Shown here: positions 8,532 through 15,341 of the stretch, one piece after another
Numbering within the stretch: position 1 is the stretch's first letter
Layout of the letters: each line of letters starts with the position of its first letter
NCBI GenBank assembly: GCA_018818145.1
Contig: JAHIST010000036.1
Span: forward strand, 1-36,179
Source: Patescibacteria group bacterium
Lineage (GTDB): Bacteria; Patescibacteriota; Minisyncoccia; Portnoybacterales; GWB1-42-6
Length of the DNA stretch: 36,179 nt
Direction: 5' to 3'
Program-made: the position numbers and the translations under genes
Notes under the pieces: generated by a model
The model's database searches: none
What the model was told of the DNA's origin: nothing
What the model saw: only the letters and a program-made list of their open reading frames with translations

Positions 8532-8987
8532 TCACCTCCTTTTTATGGAAAAAAACAATTTTATTTCGGCTTCGGCTTCGGCCTTGGTTTTTGACGCATG
8601 CATTCTGTTTCTAACGTTTTTGCCTTGGCGAAACAAAGCTCTTTCCTCGTCGGTAATAAAATCTCGTCTGATTGTTCCCCGGCGCGCCCATAAAAGGTTA
8701 GTCGAACCTCTTAATCTGAAAGCTTTACGGACGGCATTCTCGCCTTCAAAAATAAAGACGATACTGATGCCTTCGCCCATCGCCCTTTCGACAGCCAAAT
8801 AAATCTTAGGCAATTTCGCTTTGGTCTTAGCATAGAGATTACTGCATTCATCAGGTAAAATAACTCTGCTCTGCGCCCGGACGATCCTCAATCCCAGTTC
8901 CTCTATTCTTGCCAAAACCCTGCCCACCAGCCCCCTGACCACGCAATCTGGCTTCATAATCACCAGTGTCCTTTCGTCCTTTTTCAT
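8532..8987 (-). CDS. ndk: Diverged nucleoside diphosphate kinase
   Basis: 151 residues, the usual length for NDK. The start is well marked by AGGAGG seven bases upstream. It keeps MKPD (Lys12), RGLVGRVLARIE, FEGENAVRK (about 80-88), GTIRRDF at 104-110 and the MHAS motif with the phospho-acceptor His130, followed by AEAEIKLFF. Differences are KPDC where the family has KPDG, and MHASKTK in place of VHGSDS, so the nucleotide pocket may differ. NDK passes gamma-phosphate between nucleoside di- and triphosphates through phospho-His. The DHH gene follows after four bases, so the two form one unit. Activity is likely but not assured. Confidence 0.8.
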   Translation of the reverse strand: MKKDERTLVIMKPDCVVRGLVGRVLARIEELGLRIVRAQSRVILPDECSNLYAKTKAKLPKIYLAVERAMGEGISIVFIFEGENAVRKAFRLRGSTNLLWARRGTIRRDFITDEERALFRQGKNVRNRMHASKTKAEAEAEIKLFFSIKRR

Positions 8988-9012
8988 CGCCCTGCCTCCT
9001 ATTTGATTTTTA

Positions 9013-9036
9013 AAGCGGAAGCTTTAACTTCCGCGA
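9013..9036. repeat. Hairpin GCGGAAG-CTTCCGC in the ndk leader
   Basis: GCGGAAG and CTTCCGC form a 7-bp stem around six bases. It lies between the terminator of the upstream gene and the ndk start. On the minus strand only a short T run follows, so it may be an attenuator or a dispersed repeat. Confidence 0.4.
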
Positions 9037-9050
9037 ACTAAACTTGATTA

Positions 9051-9076
9051 AATAAAAATAGCACATCCGTGCTATC
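9051..9076 (-). terminator. Rho-independent terminator after the 9165-10007 gene
   Basis: ATAGCAC and GTGCTAT form a 7-bp stem with a 4-base loop, and the minus strand continues with TTTTATTT. A TTGATA/TATTTT pair with 17-base spacing overlaps it and could serve ndk, but this is weak. Confidence 0.65.
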
Positions 9077-9164
9077 TTATCAACGTTTACCCGTGGTTTT
9101 TTGTAATCTTACCAAGGCACTCGAGTAGGGTTAAAATTCACAGACTTCTTCAATTTGTAATCGA

Positions 9165-10007
9165 TTATAATGCTACTTTCCGGTGAATATTCTGAAGTGC
9201 CTCACGGGCTTTTTCTGCTTTCTGCTTCTTTTCTTTTTGCTCTATCTTCTCGTCTAAGATTTGCTCAATTCCTATCTTAACGGCTTGAAAATATTTAAGA
9301 CACTCCTCTTCCTCAAGATCATGAATGCCCTTACTTAATATTGAATAAAGATTTTTATTTTCAACCAAAAATTCCGGTAAAAAGACTTTTAATAAAATAA
9401 TTTTTTCGTCCATTCTACCTTTTAAATAATTCTCTTCTGAAAAAGCTGGATCTTTTTTAACCTCTGTGTGCGCCTCTTCTATTAGATTTTCAAAAATTCT
9501 TCGTAGATAGACGAACGAACCGATACCAACACCATGAGCGTTCAAGCCAATTCCTCTGGTAAATTCTTTATATTGATCCTCTCCTAATTCTTTTCTATAT
9601 TTTTCCGCTTGAGGAATTTGAAAGTCAGCTACTGATGGGAATTGACCCATTTTTACAAAAAAACCATCTCCCTTATAGTAATAACTATAATATTCGTGAC
9701 CACTGTTTCTAGTGCATCGATAAACGGTTCTATCGAAACCTATAGATTTTTTCCACTCAGAAAAAATAGTACGATTGAGATACTCTACCGTATCAAAAAC
9801 GCTCTCCTTCCCACACTTTATACAATATATATCAATTGTTCCAGAATAACACAAAAGGTCATATATTTTTCTGCATTGGCTGCCAACACTTAAGTCCAGC
9901 TCATGATAAAGTGGCATTTCTAATATGAACTCTCTGGGAGAGTTTAAATATGGATCATTTTGTATCTCCTGCTCTTCAGGCATTTTTTTAGAAATAGGTT
10001 CTCGCAT
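9165..10007 (-). CDS. Unknown protein with a zinc-ribbon-like segment
   Basis: 280 residues, soluble. YCIKCG (about 61-66) and YRCTRNSGH (about 95-103) could make a Cys3-His or similar metal site between the N-terminal and middle parts. Residues 150-245 are mainly helical, with SFVYLRRIFENLIEEAH and LYSILSKGIHDLEEEE; this resembles the HEPN-like DUF4145 arrangement only loosely. The C-terminus (about 248-275) is a Lys/Glu-rich coil. I do not recognise a family with confidence. It stands alone with its own terminator; no good ribosome binding site is seen before the ATG. Confidence 0.7.
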   Translation of the reverse strand: MREPISKKMPEEQEIQNDPYLNSPREFILEMPLYHELDLSVGSQCRKIYDLLCYSGTIDIYCIKCGKESVFDTVEYLNRTIFSEWKKSIGFDRTVYRCTRNSGHEYYSYYYKGDGFFVKMGQFPSVADFQIPQAEKYRKELGEDQYKEFTRGIGLNAHGVGIGSFVYLRRIFENLIEEAHTEVKKDPAFSEENYLKGRMDEKIILLKVFLPEFLVENKNLYSILSKGIHDLEEEECLKYFQAVKIGIEQILDEKIEQKEKKQKAEKAREALQNIHRKVAL

Positions 10008-10051
10008 CGTTTGAACCTATCCGCTGATGGCAAATTTTAGAAATTTCGACC

Positions 10052-10420
10052 TTATTTTAAAGGTATGCTCTTTTTTGTAAATGCATCTACTATCAAATGA
10101 AAAACATAACCAACAAAAAATGAACCGGCATATAAAATATACTCCGACCTAAATAAATATGCCCATATAACCGCCAACAAGCTAGTTGCGATGACCAATA
10201 TCAATAATAATCTTACACTATGGAAAAATTTGCGGTGGGCAAAGCTATGAAGAGAAACTGGCTCTATGAGGTCTGGAAATATACCACCAAGGATAATAAA
10301 AATACTGGATAAAAGAAATTGCCATTGTCCCGATAAGGGCAGTTTCCAAACGCTAAAAATAATATAAACCCCCACGACAACAATTAATGATATGTTTGTA
10401 TGGGTTTTCCTACTGGGCAT
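10052..10420 (-). CDS. YdjM-like membrane-bound metal-dependent hydrolase
   Basis: 122 residues with four hydrophobic segments. Polar motifs fit the YdjM/DUF457 family: GGIFPD at 45-50, HRKFFHS at 62-68 and GYVFHLIVDAFT at 104-115, giving the Asp and His residues expected to bind metal at the membrane face. E. coli YdjM is LexA-regulated; the substrate of this family is unknown. It lies 24 bases after a small TM gene and may be in a unit with that gene and the AbrB-like gene. Confidence 0.75.
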   Translation of the reverse strand: MPSRKTHTNISLIVVVGVYIIFSVWKLPLSGQWQFLLSSIFIILGGIFPDLIEPVSLHSFAHRKFFHSVRLLLILVIATSLLAVIWAYLFRSEYILYAGSFFVGYVFHLIVDAFTKKSIPLK

Positions 10421-10444
10421 TTCTTTTTAAAAGTTATTCCTAGA

Positions 10445-10669
10445 TTATTTTTCAAAGCCATGCATTATTAAACAATTATTGTACATAAAATCAAACTCTG
10501 CCCTTCTTTCGGCTTCAGTGCCGGAAGATATATTAAAACGATTTGCAGTTACAGAATTATAGCAGTTTTGCCTTATATGCATTGGTACATATATATACAA
10601 ATAAAAAAATACTATAATAGCTAAAATAATTAGAAGTTTAAACCAATTTTCTTTTAAAAAGTTTTTCAT
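10445..10669 (-). CDS. Small single-TM protein of unknown function
   Basis: 74 residues if started at the ATG at 10669, which has GGAGG 11 bases upstream. An in-frame TTG at 10687 would add six residues and overlap the AbrB-like gene, so I disfavour it. One membrane helix (about residues 10-30, LLIILAIIVFFYLYIYV) is followed by a soluble tail with two Cys (NCYNS and NNCLIMHG) that may form a disulfide outside. Small proteins of this shape are common in this lineage. Confidence 0.55.
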   Translation of the reverse strand: MKNFLKENWFKLLIILAIIVFFYLYIYVPMHIRQNCYNSVTANRFNISSGTEAERRAEFDFMYNNCLIMHGFEK

Positions 10670-10674
10670 TTTCT

Positions 10675-10857
10675 CTATTTCCTCCAATCCCTAATCACAA
10701 TCCCGCCGCGGGTGCGTTTGGCCACGACTTTCTGGTGCTCTTGCCAGCCCAGCGCCAAAACCATTTCTTTTGGCAAAGTCAGCCCTAAGCTGCCGCCGGC
10801 GCGGCCCATCCGAGTTAGCTTTCTGATGTTTTTATTCTTCAGTGAAGTTCTTGGCAT
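10675..10857 (-). CDS. AbrB/SpoVT-like DNA-binding regulator
   Basis: 60 residues forming one swapped-hairpin AbrB domain: RKLTRMGRAGGSLGLTLPKE, then LGWQEHQKVVAKRTRGGIVI. The GxSLGLTLPKEM strand-turn and the hydrophobic second half are typical. Such proteins bind DNA as dimers, either as transition-state regulators or as antitoxins; no toxin gene of known type follows, although the next small TM gene is a candidate. Three equally spaced palindromes lie directly before the start, so self-regulation is likely. No ribosome binding site is visible before the ATG. Confidence 0.75.
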   Translation of the reverse strand: MPRTSLKNKNIRKLTRMGRAGGSLGLTLPKEMVLALGWQEHQKVVAKRTRGGIVIRDWRK

Positions 10858-10862
10858 AAAAA

Positions 10863-10900
10863 GTGTTACTTAACTTGTTACGTAACATGTTACTTAACAC
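10863..10900. promoter_or_regulatory. Triple palindromic operator upstream of the AbrB-like gene
   Basis: Three 10-bp palindromes, GTTACTTAAC (10865), GTTACGTAAC (10877) and GTTACTTAAC (10889), repeat with a 12-bp period between the AbrB-like start and tRNA-Trp. The array is itself symmetric about its centre. It is probably the regulator's own binding site. Confidence 0.7.
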
Positions 10901-10908
10901 TCAATAAG

Positions 10909-10982
10909 TGGCAGGGGCGGAGGGAGTCGGACCCCCGTTATTCGTTTTGGAGACGAATGTAATACCGTTATACCACGCCCCC
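10909..10982 (-). tRNA. tRNA-Trp (anticodon CCA), 3' CCA encoded
   Basis: Acceptor GGGGGCG pairs with CGCCCCT. The anticodon arm is TTCGT-CTCCAAA-ACGAA, giving CCA. T arm GGGGG-TCCGACT-CCCTC. The discriminator is G and CCA is encoded. It sits next to rpmG, as in many bacteria (rpmG, tRNA-Trp, secE neighbourhood). Confidence 0.95.
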
Positions 10983-11104
10983 GTGCCGCCTCTTTGAGGC
11001 GGAATTTCTAAATCCTAATTTCTAAACCAGTCCCGCCCGCTTCGCCATAGCTTCCCGCCAGAGGCGAGGCTCGCAAAAGGCGGCAGCGAGGCGAGCGCAG
11101 CGGG
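10983..11104. repeat. GC-rich nested hairpins between tRNA-Trp and rpmG
   Basis: GCCGCCTC-TTT-GAGGCGG (10984-11001) is a hairpin next to the tRNA 5' end. Further on, 11033-11100 holds repeated words such as CCGCC, GAGGCGAG and AAGGCGGCAG that can pair with one another. The composition contrasts sharply with the AT-rich DNA on both sides. It resembles the hairpins inserted in the tRNA-Tyr copy at 16 kb. Confidence 0.5.
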
Positions 11105-11151
11105 ACATTATTGAAAATTGGAAATTTGAAATTGGAAATTCCACAAAGAAA

Positions 11152-11310
11152 CTACTTCTTAGTCTCTTTGTGGGTTGTGTGCTTTTTACACCACTTACAG
11201 AATTTTTTAATCTCAATTTTACGCTCTACTTTGCGCTTGTTTTTGCGCGACCAGTAATTGATGCGCTTACAAATCGCGCACTTAAGTTTTATTAGATTGT
11301 CTTGAGACAT
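11152..11310 (-). CDS. rpmG: 50S ribosomal protein L33
   Basis: 52 residues, full length for the zinc-binding form: C11AIC14 and C38KWC41 are the four ligands, with YWSRKNKRKV and KFCKWCKKHTTHKETK matching the family. Ends in TAG at 11152. L33 binds the large subunit near the E site. The gene precedes tRNA-Trp on the same strand. No Shine-Dalgarno sequence is apparent. Confidence 0.93.
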   Translation of the reverse strand: MSQDNLIKLKCAICKRINYWSRKNKRKVERKIEIKKFCKWCKKHTTHKETKK

Positions 11311-11322
11311 ATTATTTTTATT

Positions 11323-11403
11323 CGTCATTGCGAGAAGCGAAGCGACGAAGCAATCTCGTGGTATTCCACGGGATCCTTCGGCGCTTTGCGCCTCAGGATG
11401 ACG
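11323..11403. repeat. Dispersed GTCATTGCGAG / AGGATGACG repeat
   Basis: CGTCATTGCGAGAAGCGAAG at one end and CTCAGGATGACG at the other, with GCGACGAAGCAATCTCG and GGCGCTTTGCGCC hairpins between. This word family is widespread in bacterial intergenic DNA. It fills the gap between rpmG and the next gene. Confidence 0.7.
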
Positions 11404-11410
11404 CTTTGCG

Positions 11411-11938
11411 TCAGTTTTTCTTTTCCCAGCTCTTTAAGCTATCATCAAATTCGTATAAATCCAAATTTTTGCCAAACTGCGTGTCCTGGCCGTTTTTCAA
11501 AGTCCATTGCGATTCTCCGGGCTCAAAATAAGCGATGACTTCGTAACTAAGTCCGGTCTCTTTTTCCTGCGCTTCCAGCAAAACCCGCCGCATGATATGG
11601 CCGTCTTCATACTCAACATAAAAGTTGCTATCGGAGCCGATGACGAACCAAAACCGGTCAACAAACCAATGGCCGCCCAGAACGGGCTGGGCCGGCGAAA
11701 TTTCGCCTATCATTTGCGCCACGTCTTCCATTATTATATCTCGCTCCGTTTTTACTCTAGGCGTTCCGCTGGTTTCCGACGGCGTCGGTGAAACCGTGAT
11801 TGTGGGCGAAGCCACCTCAACCGTACCTTGCCAAGGCCAGCGCTGATAGATTTGCTGATACAAAACCATCGCGCCTGCCAAAACGGCAAGCAAAACCAGT
11901 AAAATTATGAATTGTTTTTTGGTAAACCCCCACGCCAT
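11411..11938 (-). CDS. Membrane-anchored protein of unknown function
   Basis: 175 residues: one N-terminal membrane helix (about 8-27), a Thr/Ser/Pro-rich linker (about 42-62), then an outer domain with FWFVIGSDSNFYVEYEDGH and SYEVIAYFEPGESQWTLKNG. The C-terminal domain looks like a small beta fold. No family recognised. The TTG-like and GTG alternatives give no better start than this ATG. Confidence 0.65.
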   Translation of the reverse strand: MAWGFTKKQFIILLVLLAVLAGAMVLYQQIYQRWPWQGTVEVASPTITVSPTPSETSGTPRVKTERDIIMEDVAQMIGEISPAQPVLGGHWFVDRFWFVIGSDSNFYVEYEDGHIMRRVLLEAQEKETGLSYEVIAYFEPGESQWTLKNGQDTQFGKNLDLYEFDDSLKSWEKKN

Positions 11939-11988
11939 AATAATGTTTTATTTTAACAAATTATTATTAAACTTCTTACTTTCTAAGC

Positions 11989-12026
11989 ATTTACCCGCTG
12001 CCACCGTTTTTTGGTGTGGGGGTAAA
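11989..12026. repeat. Inverted repeat behind tRNA-Thr(GGU)
   Basis: TTTACCC...CCACC pairs with GGTG..GGGGTAAA around GTTTTTT. The same end sequence (TTTAxCCCCCACACCA) recurs at 21458-21472, so the two may be one element family. Confidence 0.5.
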
Positions 12027-12037
12027 CATAATTTTTG

Positions 12038-12290
12038 AGCCGTTGGCCAGAATCGAACTGGCGACCTACTCCTTCATTTGCACCTCTTTTTTTGTTCGCC
12101 TATAAGAGGATTAGACTGTATCTTCTCCGAAAATATTCGGAGCCCTTGTCAGTCGTTCGAGCGCCTTTTAGGCGCTACGGTCTTGACCAAGCCAGGCCTT
12201 TAACCGTAATTCGGGATTCATAATGAGATTGCTCTCATGATGGGCAGAATCTCTACCATGGAGTTGCTCTACCGGCTGAGCTACAACGGC
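12038..12290 (-). tRNA. tRNA-Thr (anticodon GGU) interrupted by a group I intron
   Basis: Exon 1 is 12290-12255 and exon 2 is 12074-12038. Joined, they give a 73-nt tRNA: acceptor GCCGTTG/CAACGGC, D arm GCTC/GAGC, anticodon arm ACTCC-ATGGTAA-GGAGT (GGU), T arm GCCAG-TTCGATT-CTGGC, discriminator U, and no encoded CCA. The intron sits between positions 36 and 37. The overlapping reading of the neighbouring gene ends within the first ten bases of the tRNA. Confidence 0.93.
12075..12254 (-). other. Group I intron, 180 nt, no internal gene
   Basis: The 5' site follows a U in GGU-AGA, which pairs with UCUGCC downstream, placing a U-G wobble at the cut; the intron ends in G. Core elements in order: P-like AATTACGGTTAAAG (12211-12198), Q-like GACCGTAGC (about 12181-12173), R-like CTCGAACGACTGAC (12161-12148) and S-like AAGATACAGTCTAA (12124-12111). 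P and Q pair through ACGGT/ACCGT, R and S through GACTG/CAGTC. Known introns of this class self-splice with guanosine. Confidence 0.9.
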
Positions 12291-12877
12291 AATAAACTTA
12301 TTAAAATATTTCTTACCTTGATATTTCCATAATATAAAGTTAACACTCCATATTTGCTTTTATTCCTATATTTACCTAATTTTCCTGTAATGGAAACAAA
12401 CGGTTTGTAAAATTGCCCCTTCTTGATTCCTAATCGTTTCATCCAATATTCCCGGGCTTCTTCTATATCAATATCCGTAAAAGTATGCAAATGAAATTTC
12501 AGATCATCTTTGCTAATACTAAAGAACTTGACTAAAAACTCAATAAATTTTTTTAATAATGCGGGGTCTGAATTCCCAATCCTTACTGTAGTTTTGTTTG
12601 CTTTGGTACCCTCTCCCCAATACAGGCCTATCCCCAATCCGAATAATTCTGCTTCTTTTAGATTTTTTGGTAAAACAAAGCGAAATGGATCGCCTTCGGG
12701 ATTATGCTTGATATAGATTGCTTCACTTATTGATCTCTTTGAAATTCTGTATTTAAATAACCAGTAATTTATTCTGCCTGCCGAACAGCGAAATTTTTTG
12801 GCGATCTCGGTAACTGATTTTTGCTCTTTGCTATATAGTCTTAATAGCTCCTCTTTTTTTATAGCTTGTATTTTCAT
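12281..12877 (-). CDS. HTH plus LAGLIDADG-like protein abutting the intron-bearing tRNA
   Basis: 198 residues. The N-terminal 50 hold a helix-turn-helix (SVTEIAKKFRCSAGRINYWL). ELFGLGIGLYWGEG at about 77-90 matches the LAGLIDADG helix form in which the last acidic residue is the metal-binding one. IGNSDPALLKKFIEFL and a beta-rich second half follow as in single-motif homing endonucleases, which would act as dimers. The family also includes proteins kept as regulators, so cleavage activity is inferred. The stop codon is inside the 5' end of tRNA-Thr (10-base overlap). The intron lacks its own gene, so this protein could act for it in trans. AT-rich codon use fits the neighbourhood. Confidence 0.7.
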   Translation of the reverse strand: MKIQAIKKEELLRLYSKEQKSVTEIAKKFRCSAGRINYWLFKYRISKRSISEAIYIKHNPEGDPFRFVLPKNLKEAELFGLGIGLYWGEGTKANKTTVRIGNSDPALLKKFIEFLVKFFSISKDDLKFHLHTFTDIDIEEAREYWMKRLGIKKGQFYKPFVSITGKLGKYRNKSKYGVLTLYYGNIKVRNILISLLPL

Positions 12878-12957
12878 AATAATGACTTCTTATCTTATTA
12901 TAAAGCCATCATTATTTATAGTCAACCAGTTTCTTAATAAACAACTGCTCTCTTACA

Positions 12958-13989
12958 TTAACTCTCTGGATACGCTTCTTTTATCAAATTTTGCTTGTCT
13001 TTAAAATATTCGCGCACGGGTTTCAAAATTTCCGCAATTTCGCACGCTACGGTTTTTTTCAAATCCTGCGGATGCAATTTTTTGGCCAAAAAATCTTTTT
13101 CCAAATCAGTATAAGTTTTGTATTCAATATTGCCGCCGAATTTTTCCGGCCGCTCAACGGAGAACAGTTCTCCGTTATCTTCTTTCAAAACCGTCAAAAC
13201 ATATTTCACAAAAGCCATTATGCCGTTGTCCGTTAAATCCCCTTCCGGACAATAGGCTTTGTTAATTTTAGCGGTAATATCAGCCTCGCTGTCAAGCAAA
13301 TCAATTTTTGAACTGGGGTCGGAAGCACTCATTTTCCCGCCCATAATTCCGGGCAGCATCGGCGTCATAATTTCCACGCGCTTTTTTTGTCCAATTTTTG
13401 GATGCGACTCGCGCGCAAAACCAAAAATTTTTCGCTGGTCAGTGCCGCCGTATTGAATATCCGCTCCTAAATATTCTTCGTCAAGCGTCTGTAAAATTGG
13501 ATATAAAAATCCGCTCAATTTGGGATTTTCGCCAAATTTGACGACTTCCGCAGCCGCGTGTTTGGCGCGGTCAGCGCTGGTTAAGGCCGCCAACCGATAA
13601 ACATCCAGCGTATATTTTTTATCCAGCTCAAAATCAGAGCCTTTTACAAATTCAATTTTTGAAACATCAACGCCAATAGCCCCATAAAGTTCGGCTAGCT
13701 CTATTTTGTAAAATTCAACTCGCTTATCCAAAAGCTCAAAGGGTGTCTTCGTATTATCCAAATGGGCGTGAATGTCGGCCAGAAGAATTTTCACGCGCAA
13801 ACCGGCGTCCACAAAATCCTTAATTTTTATCGCCGGAATCATATAGCCGATGTGCGGCCGACCGGTGGGCGCGTAGCCTAAATAAACCACCGGCTCTTTT
13901 TTGGTTTTTAAAAGTTCCGCCAACTCTTCCTCCGTCAAAATCTCTTCAGTGTTGCGTTTGATTAAATTTAGTTTTTGTTCAATCGTCAT
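12958..13989 (-). CDS. tyrS: Tyrosyl-tRNA synthetase, archaeal/eukaryal type
   Basis: 343 residues, far shorter than the usual bacterial enzyme of about 420 because the C-terminal S4-like domain is absent. Class I signatures: GYAPTGRPHIGY (38-49, HIGH box) and KMSAS (219-223). The sequence from IKRNTEEILTEEEL through LADIHAHLDN, ENPKLSGFLYPI, GGTDQRK and ELHP-like KLHPQDLKK follows the archaeal/eukaryal TyrRS order rather than the bacterial one. It charges tRNA-Tyr with tyrosine. The tRNA-Tyr at 15937 has the matching C1:G72 pair. No good ribosome binding site before the ATG at 13989. High confidence in function and type. Confidence 0.93.
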   Translation of the reverse strand: MTIEQKLNLIKRNTEEILTEEELAELLKTKKEPVVYLGYAPTGRPHIGYMIPAIKIKDFVDAGLRVKILLADIHAHLDNTKTPFELLDKRVEFYKIELAELYGAIGVDVSKIEFVKGSDFELDKKYTLDVYRLAALTSADRAKHAAAEVVKFGENPKLSGFLYPILQTLDEEYLGADIQYGGTDQRKIFGFARESHPKIGQKKRVEIMTPMLPGIMGGKMSASDPSSKIDLLDSEADITAKINKAYCPEGDLTDNGIMAFVKYVLTVLKEDNGELFSVERPEKFGGNIEYKTYTDLEKDFLAKKLHPQDLKKTVACEIAEILKPVREYFKDKQNLIKEAYPES

Positions 13990-14090
13990 TTCAAATACTG
14001 GGTAATTAATGCTTATTTATGACAAAAAGCGTTCCTCCTAAATAGGGTAACTGTTTTTGCGGTCTTTTTCAAGGGCGCGATTATCCCGCC

Positions 14091-14795
14091 CTATCGCCCT
14101 CGTCGTATCTCCCGCTTGGAAAATTCCTCCAAAATTGATTCAAATTCACTTTTGGTGAAATCCGGCCAATAGGTTTTGGGAAAAAACCATTCGCTGTAAA
14201 CTGTTTGCCAGGGCAAAAAATTTGATGTGCGAATTTCGCCGGAAGTACGAATTACCAGCTGCGGGTCGGGCAATCCGGCCGTCCAAAGAAATTGAGAAAA
14301 TTGCTCTTCGGTCAAACCAGAGATTTCTTCTTTGGTTTTTTCGCTGCTGACTTTTTTAACCGCCTCCAAAATCTCCGCCCGGCCGCCATAAGACAGGCAA
14401 ATAATAAAATTGATGCCGAAAAAATTAGCAGTCGCTTTTTCTAATTTTTTTATAACCATTCTAATGGCCGGCGAAAAGCGCCCAATTTGGCCGACAAATC
14501 TGATCCGGGCTTTTTCTTTTATTAACGCCCCGGCGCCCTGCCCAAAAGTCCGTAAAAAAAGCTTCATCAGGTAAGCCACCTCTTCTTTTTTGCGTATCCA
14601 GTTTTCGGTTGAAAAAGCGTAAATATAGACGGTGGAAATGCCAAATTCTCTTGCCCATCGCAAAACTTCTTTTAGTTTATCATAGCCAAACTTATGGCCC
14701 TTCATGACTGACAGTCCCCGTTCGCTGGCCCAGCGGCGATTACCGTCAATAATAATGCCGATTGATTGGGGGTATTTGGTTTGATTATTTTTCAT
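14091..14795 (-). CDS. uppS: Isoprenyl (undecaprenyl) diphosphate synthase
   Basis: 234 residues from the ATG at 14795. I choose this start because it overlaps the acylphosphatase stop by 11 bases (coupling), and the longer frame lacks support. IIIDGNRRWA near residue 15-24 holds the catalytic Asp. GHKFGYDKL, YAFSTENW, CLSYGGRAEI and the DLVIRTSGE-like LVIRTSGEIRTSNFLPWQ complete the cis-prenyltransferase set. The enzyme adds isopentenyl units to give the lipid carrier for wall and glycan precursors, at the membrane surface. Confidence 0.93.
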   Translation of the reverse strand: MKNNQTKYPQSIGIIIDGNRRWASERGLSVMKGHKFGYDKLKEVLRWAREFGISTVYIYAFSTENWIRKKEEVAYLMKLFLRTFGQGAGALIKEKARIRFVGQIGRFSPAIRMVIKKLEKATANFFGINFIICLSYGGRAEILEAVKKVSSEKTKEEISGLTEEQFSQFLWTAGLPDPQLVIRTSGEIRTSNFLPWQTVYSEWFFPKTYWPDFTKSEFESILEEFSKREIRRGR

Positions 14796-15066
14796 ATAAT
14801 ATTTTAAAATCTGAAAATTCTGATGTCTCCGGCAGCCATTTTTCTTCAAGCCTGTCCACGCGCGCTAAAACAGGTCCTTTTTTTAAATCTTCCAGCAACA
14901 GACTAAGTTTTTCCTCTTCTCCTTCCGCCGTCACAAAAACCGAACCGTCTTTTAAATTTTTCACCGTCCCGGCCAAACCAAGTCTGCTGGCCCTACGTTG
15001 GGCAAAATCGCGAAACATTACCAGCTGGACCCGGCCGAAAACAATACATTCCAATCGCTTTTTCAT
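14785..15066 (-). CDS. acyP: Acylphosphatase
   Basis: 93 residues from the ATG at 15066; an upstream GTG (15072) is an alternative. FGRVQLVMFRDFAQRRASRL keeps the substrate-binding Arg of the GxVQxVxFR motif. VKNLKDGSVFVTAEG keeps the catalytic Asn. The Leu in place of the second Gly of GRVQGV is unusual. It hydrolyses acyl phosphates. It overlaps uppS by 11 bases, so the two are translated together. Confidence 0.88.
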   Translation of the reverse strand: MKKRLECIVFGRVQLVMFRDFAQRRASRLGLAGTVKNLKDGSVFVTAEGEEEKLSLLLEDLKKGPVLARVDRLEEKWLPETSEFSDFKILYEK

Positions 15067-15107
15067 AAACACTTAACCAGAGTATTTTTTATTATTGCCT
15101 TTGCCGC

Positions 15108-15140
15108 GCTCTATCTAAAAACCGCCCCAAAGGCGATTTT
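15108..15140 (-). terminator. Rho-independent terminator
   Basis: On the minus strand AAAATCGCC and GGCGGTTTT form a stem around TTTGG, running into TTTTTAG. No gene lies just before it, so it ends either the zinc-ribbon transcript or an unrecognised RNA in 15150-15341. Confidence 0.65.
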
Positions 15141-15214
15141 CCCCTTTATACTTAAGCAATTTAAACCGAACGAATTACTCTTGCCTCGGCTAATTAAAGT
15201 CCCTTTTATAAATT

Positions 15215-15318
15215 TAGTGTCCACTGCACCGATCTGGGACCCATGGACTTTGAATCCAGTGGTGGGTTTTTCAGCCTTCCTTTATTATCTCTTGCACAAG
15301 CCCCCGGTCGGGGTGTTT
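15215..15318. other. Structured gene-free region, possible RNA
   Basis: The 275-base gap between acyP and the zinc-ribbon gene contains several palindromes. CCACTG (15221) and CAGTGG (15256) can pair, and ACCCA-TGGA-CTTTGAA-TCCA-GTGG-TGGGT runs into TTTTT on the plus strand. CCCCCGGTCGGGG lies at about 15302. The TGGACTTTGAATCCA hairpin resembles a tRNA-Gln anticodon arm, but no acceptor or T arm fits. No known RNA family was recognised. Confidence 0.35.
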
Positions 15319-15341
15319 GTTCGGAAAACCCAAGACAAAAC

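Noticed and set aside
15219..15290. tRNA-Gln-like anticodon hairpin on the plus strand
   Set aside because: CTTTGAA in a TGGA/TCCA stem looks right, but acceptor, D arm and T arm cannot be formed from the flanks.
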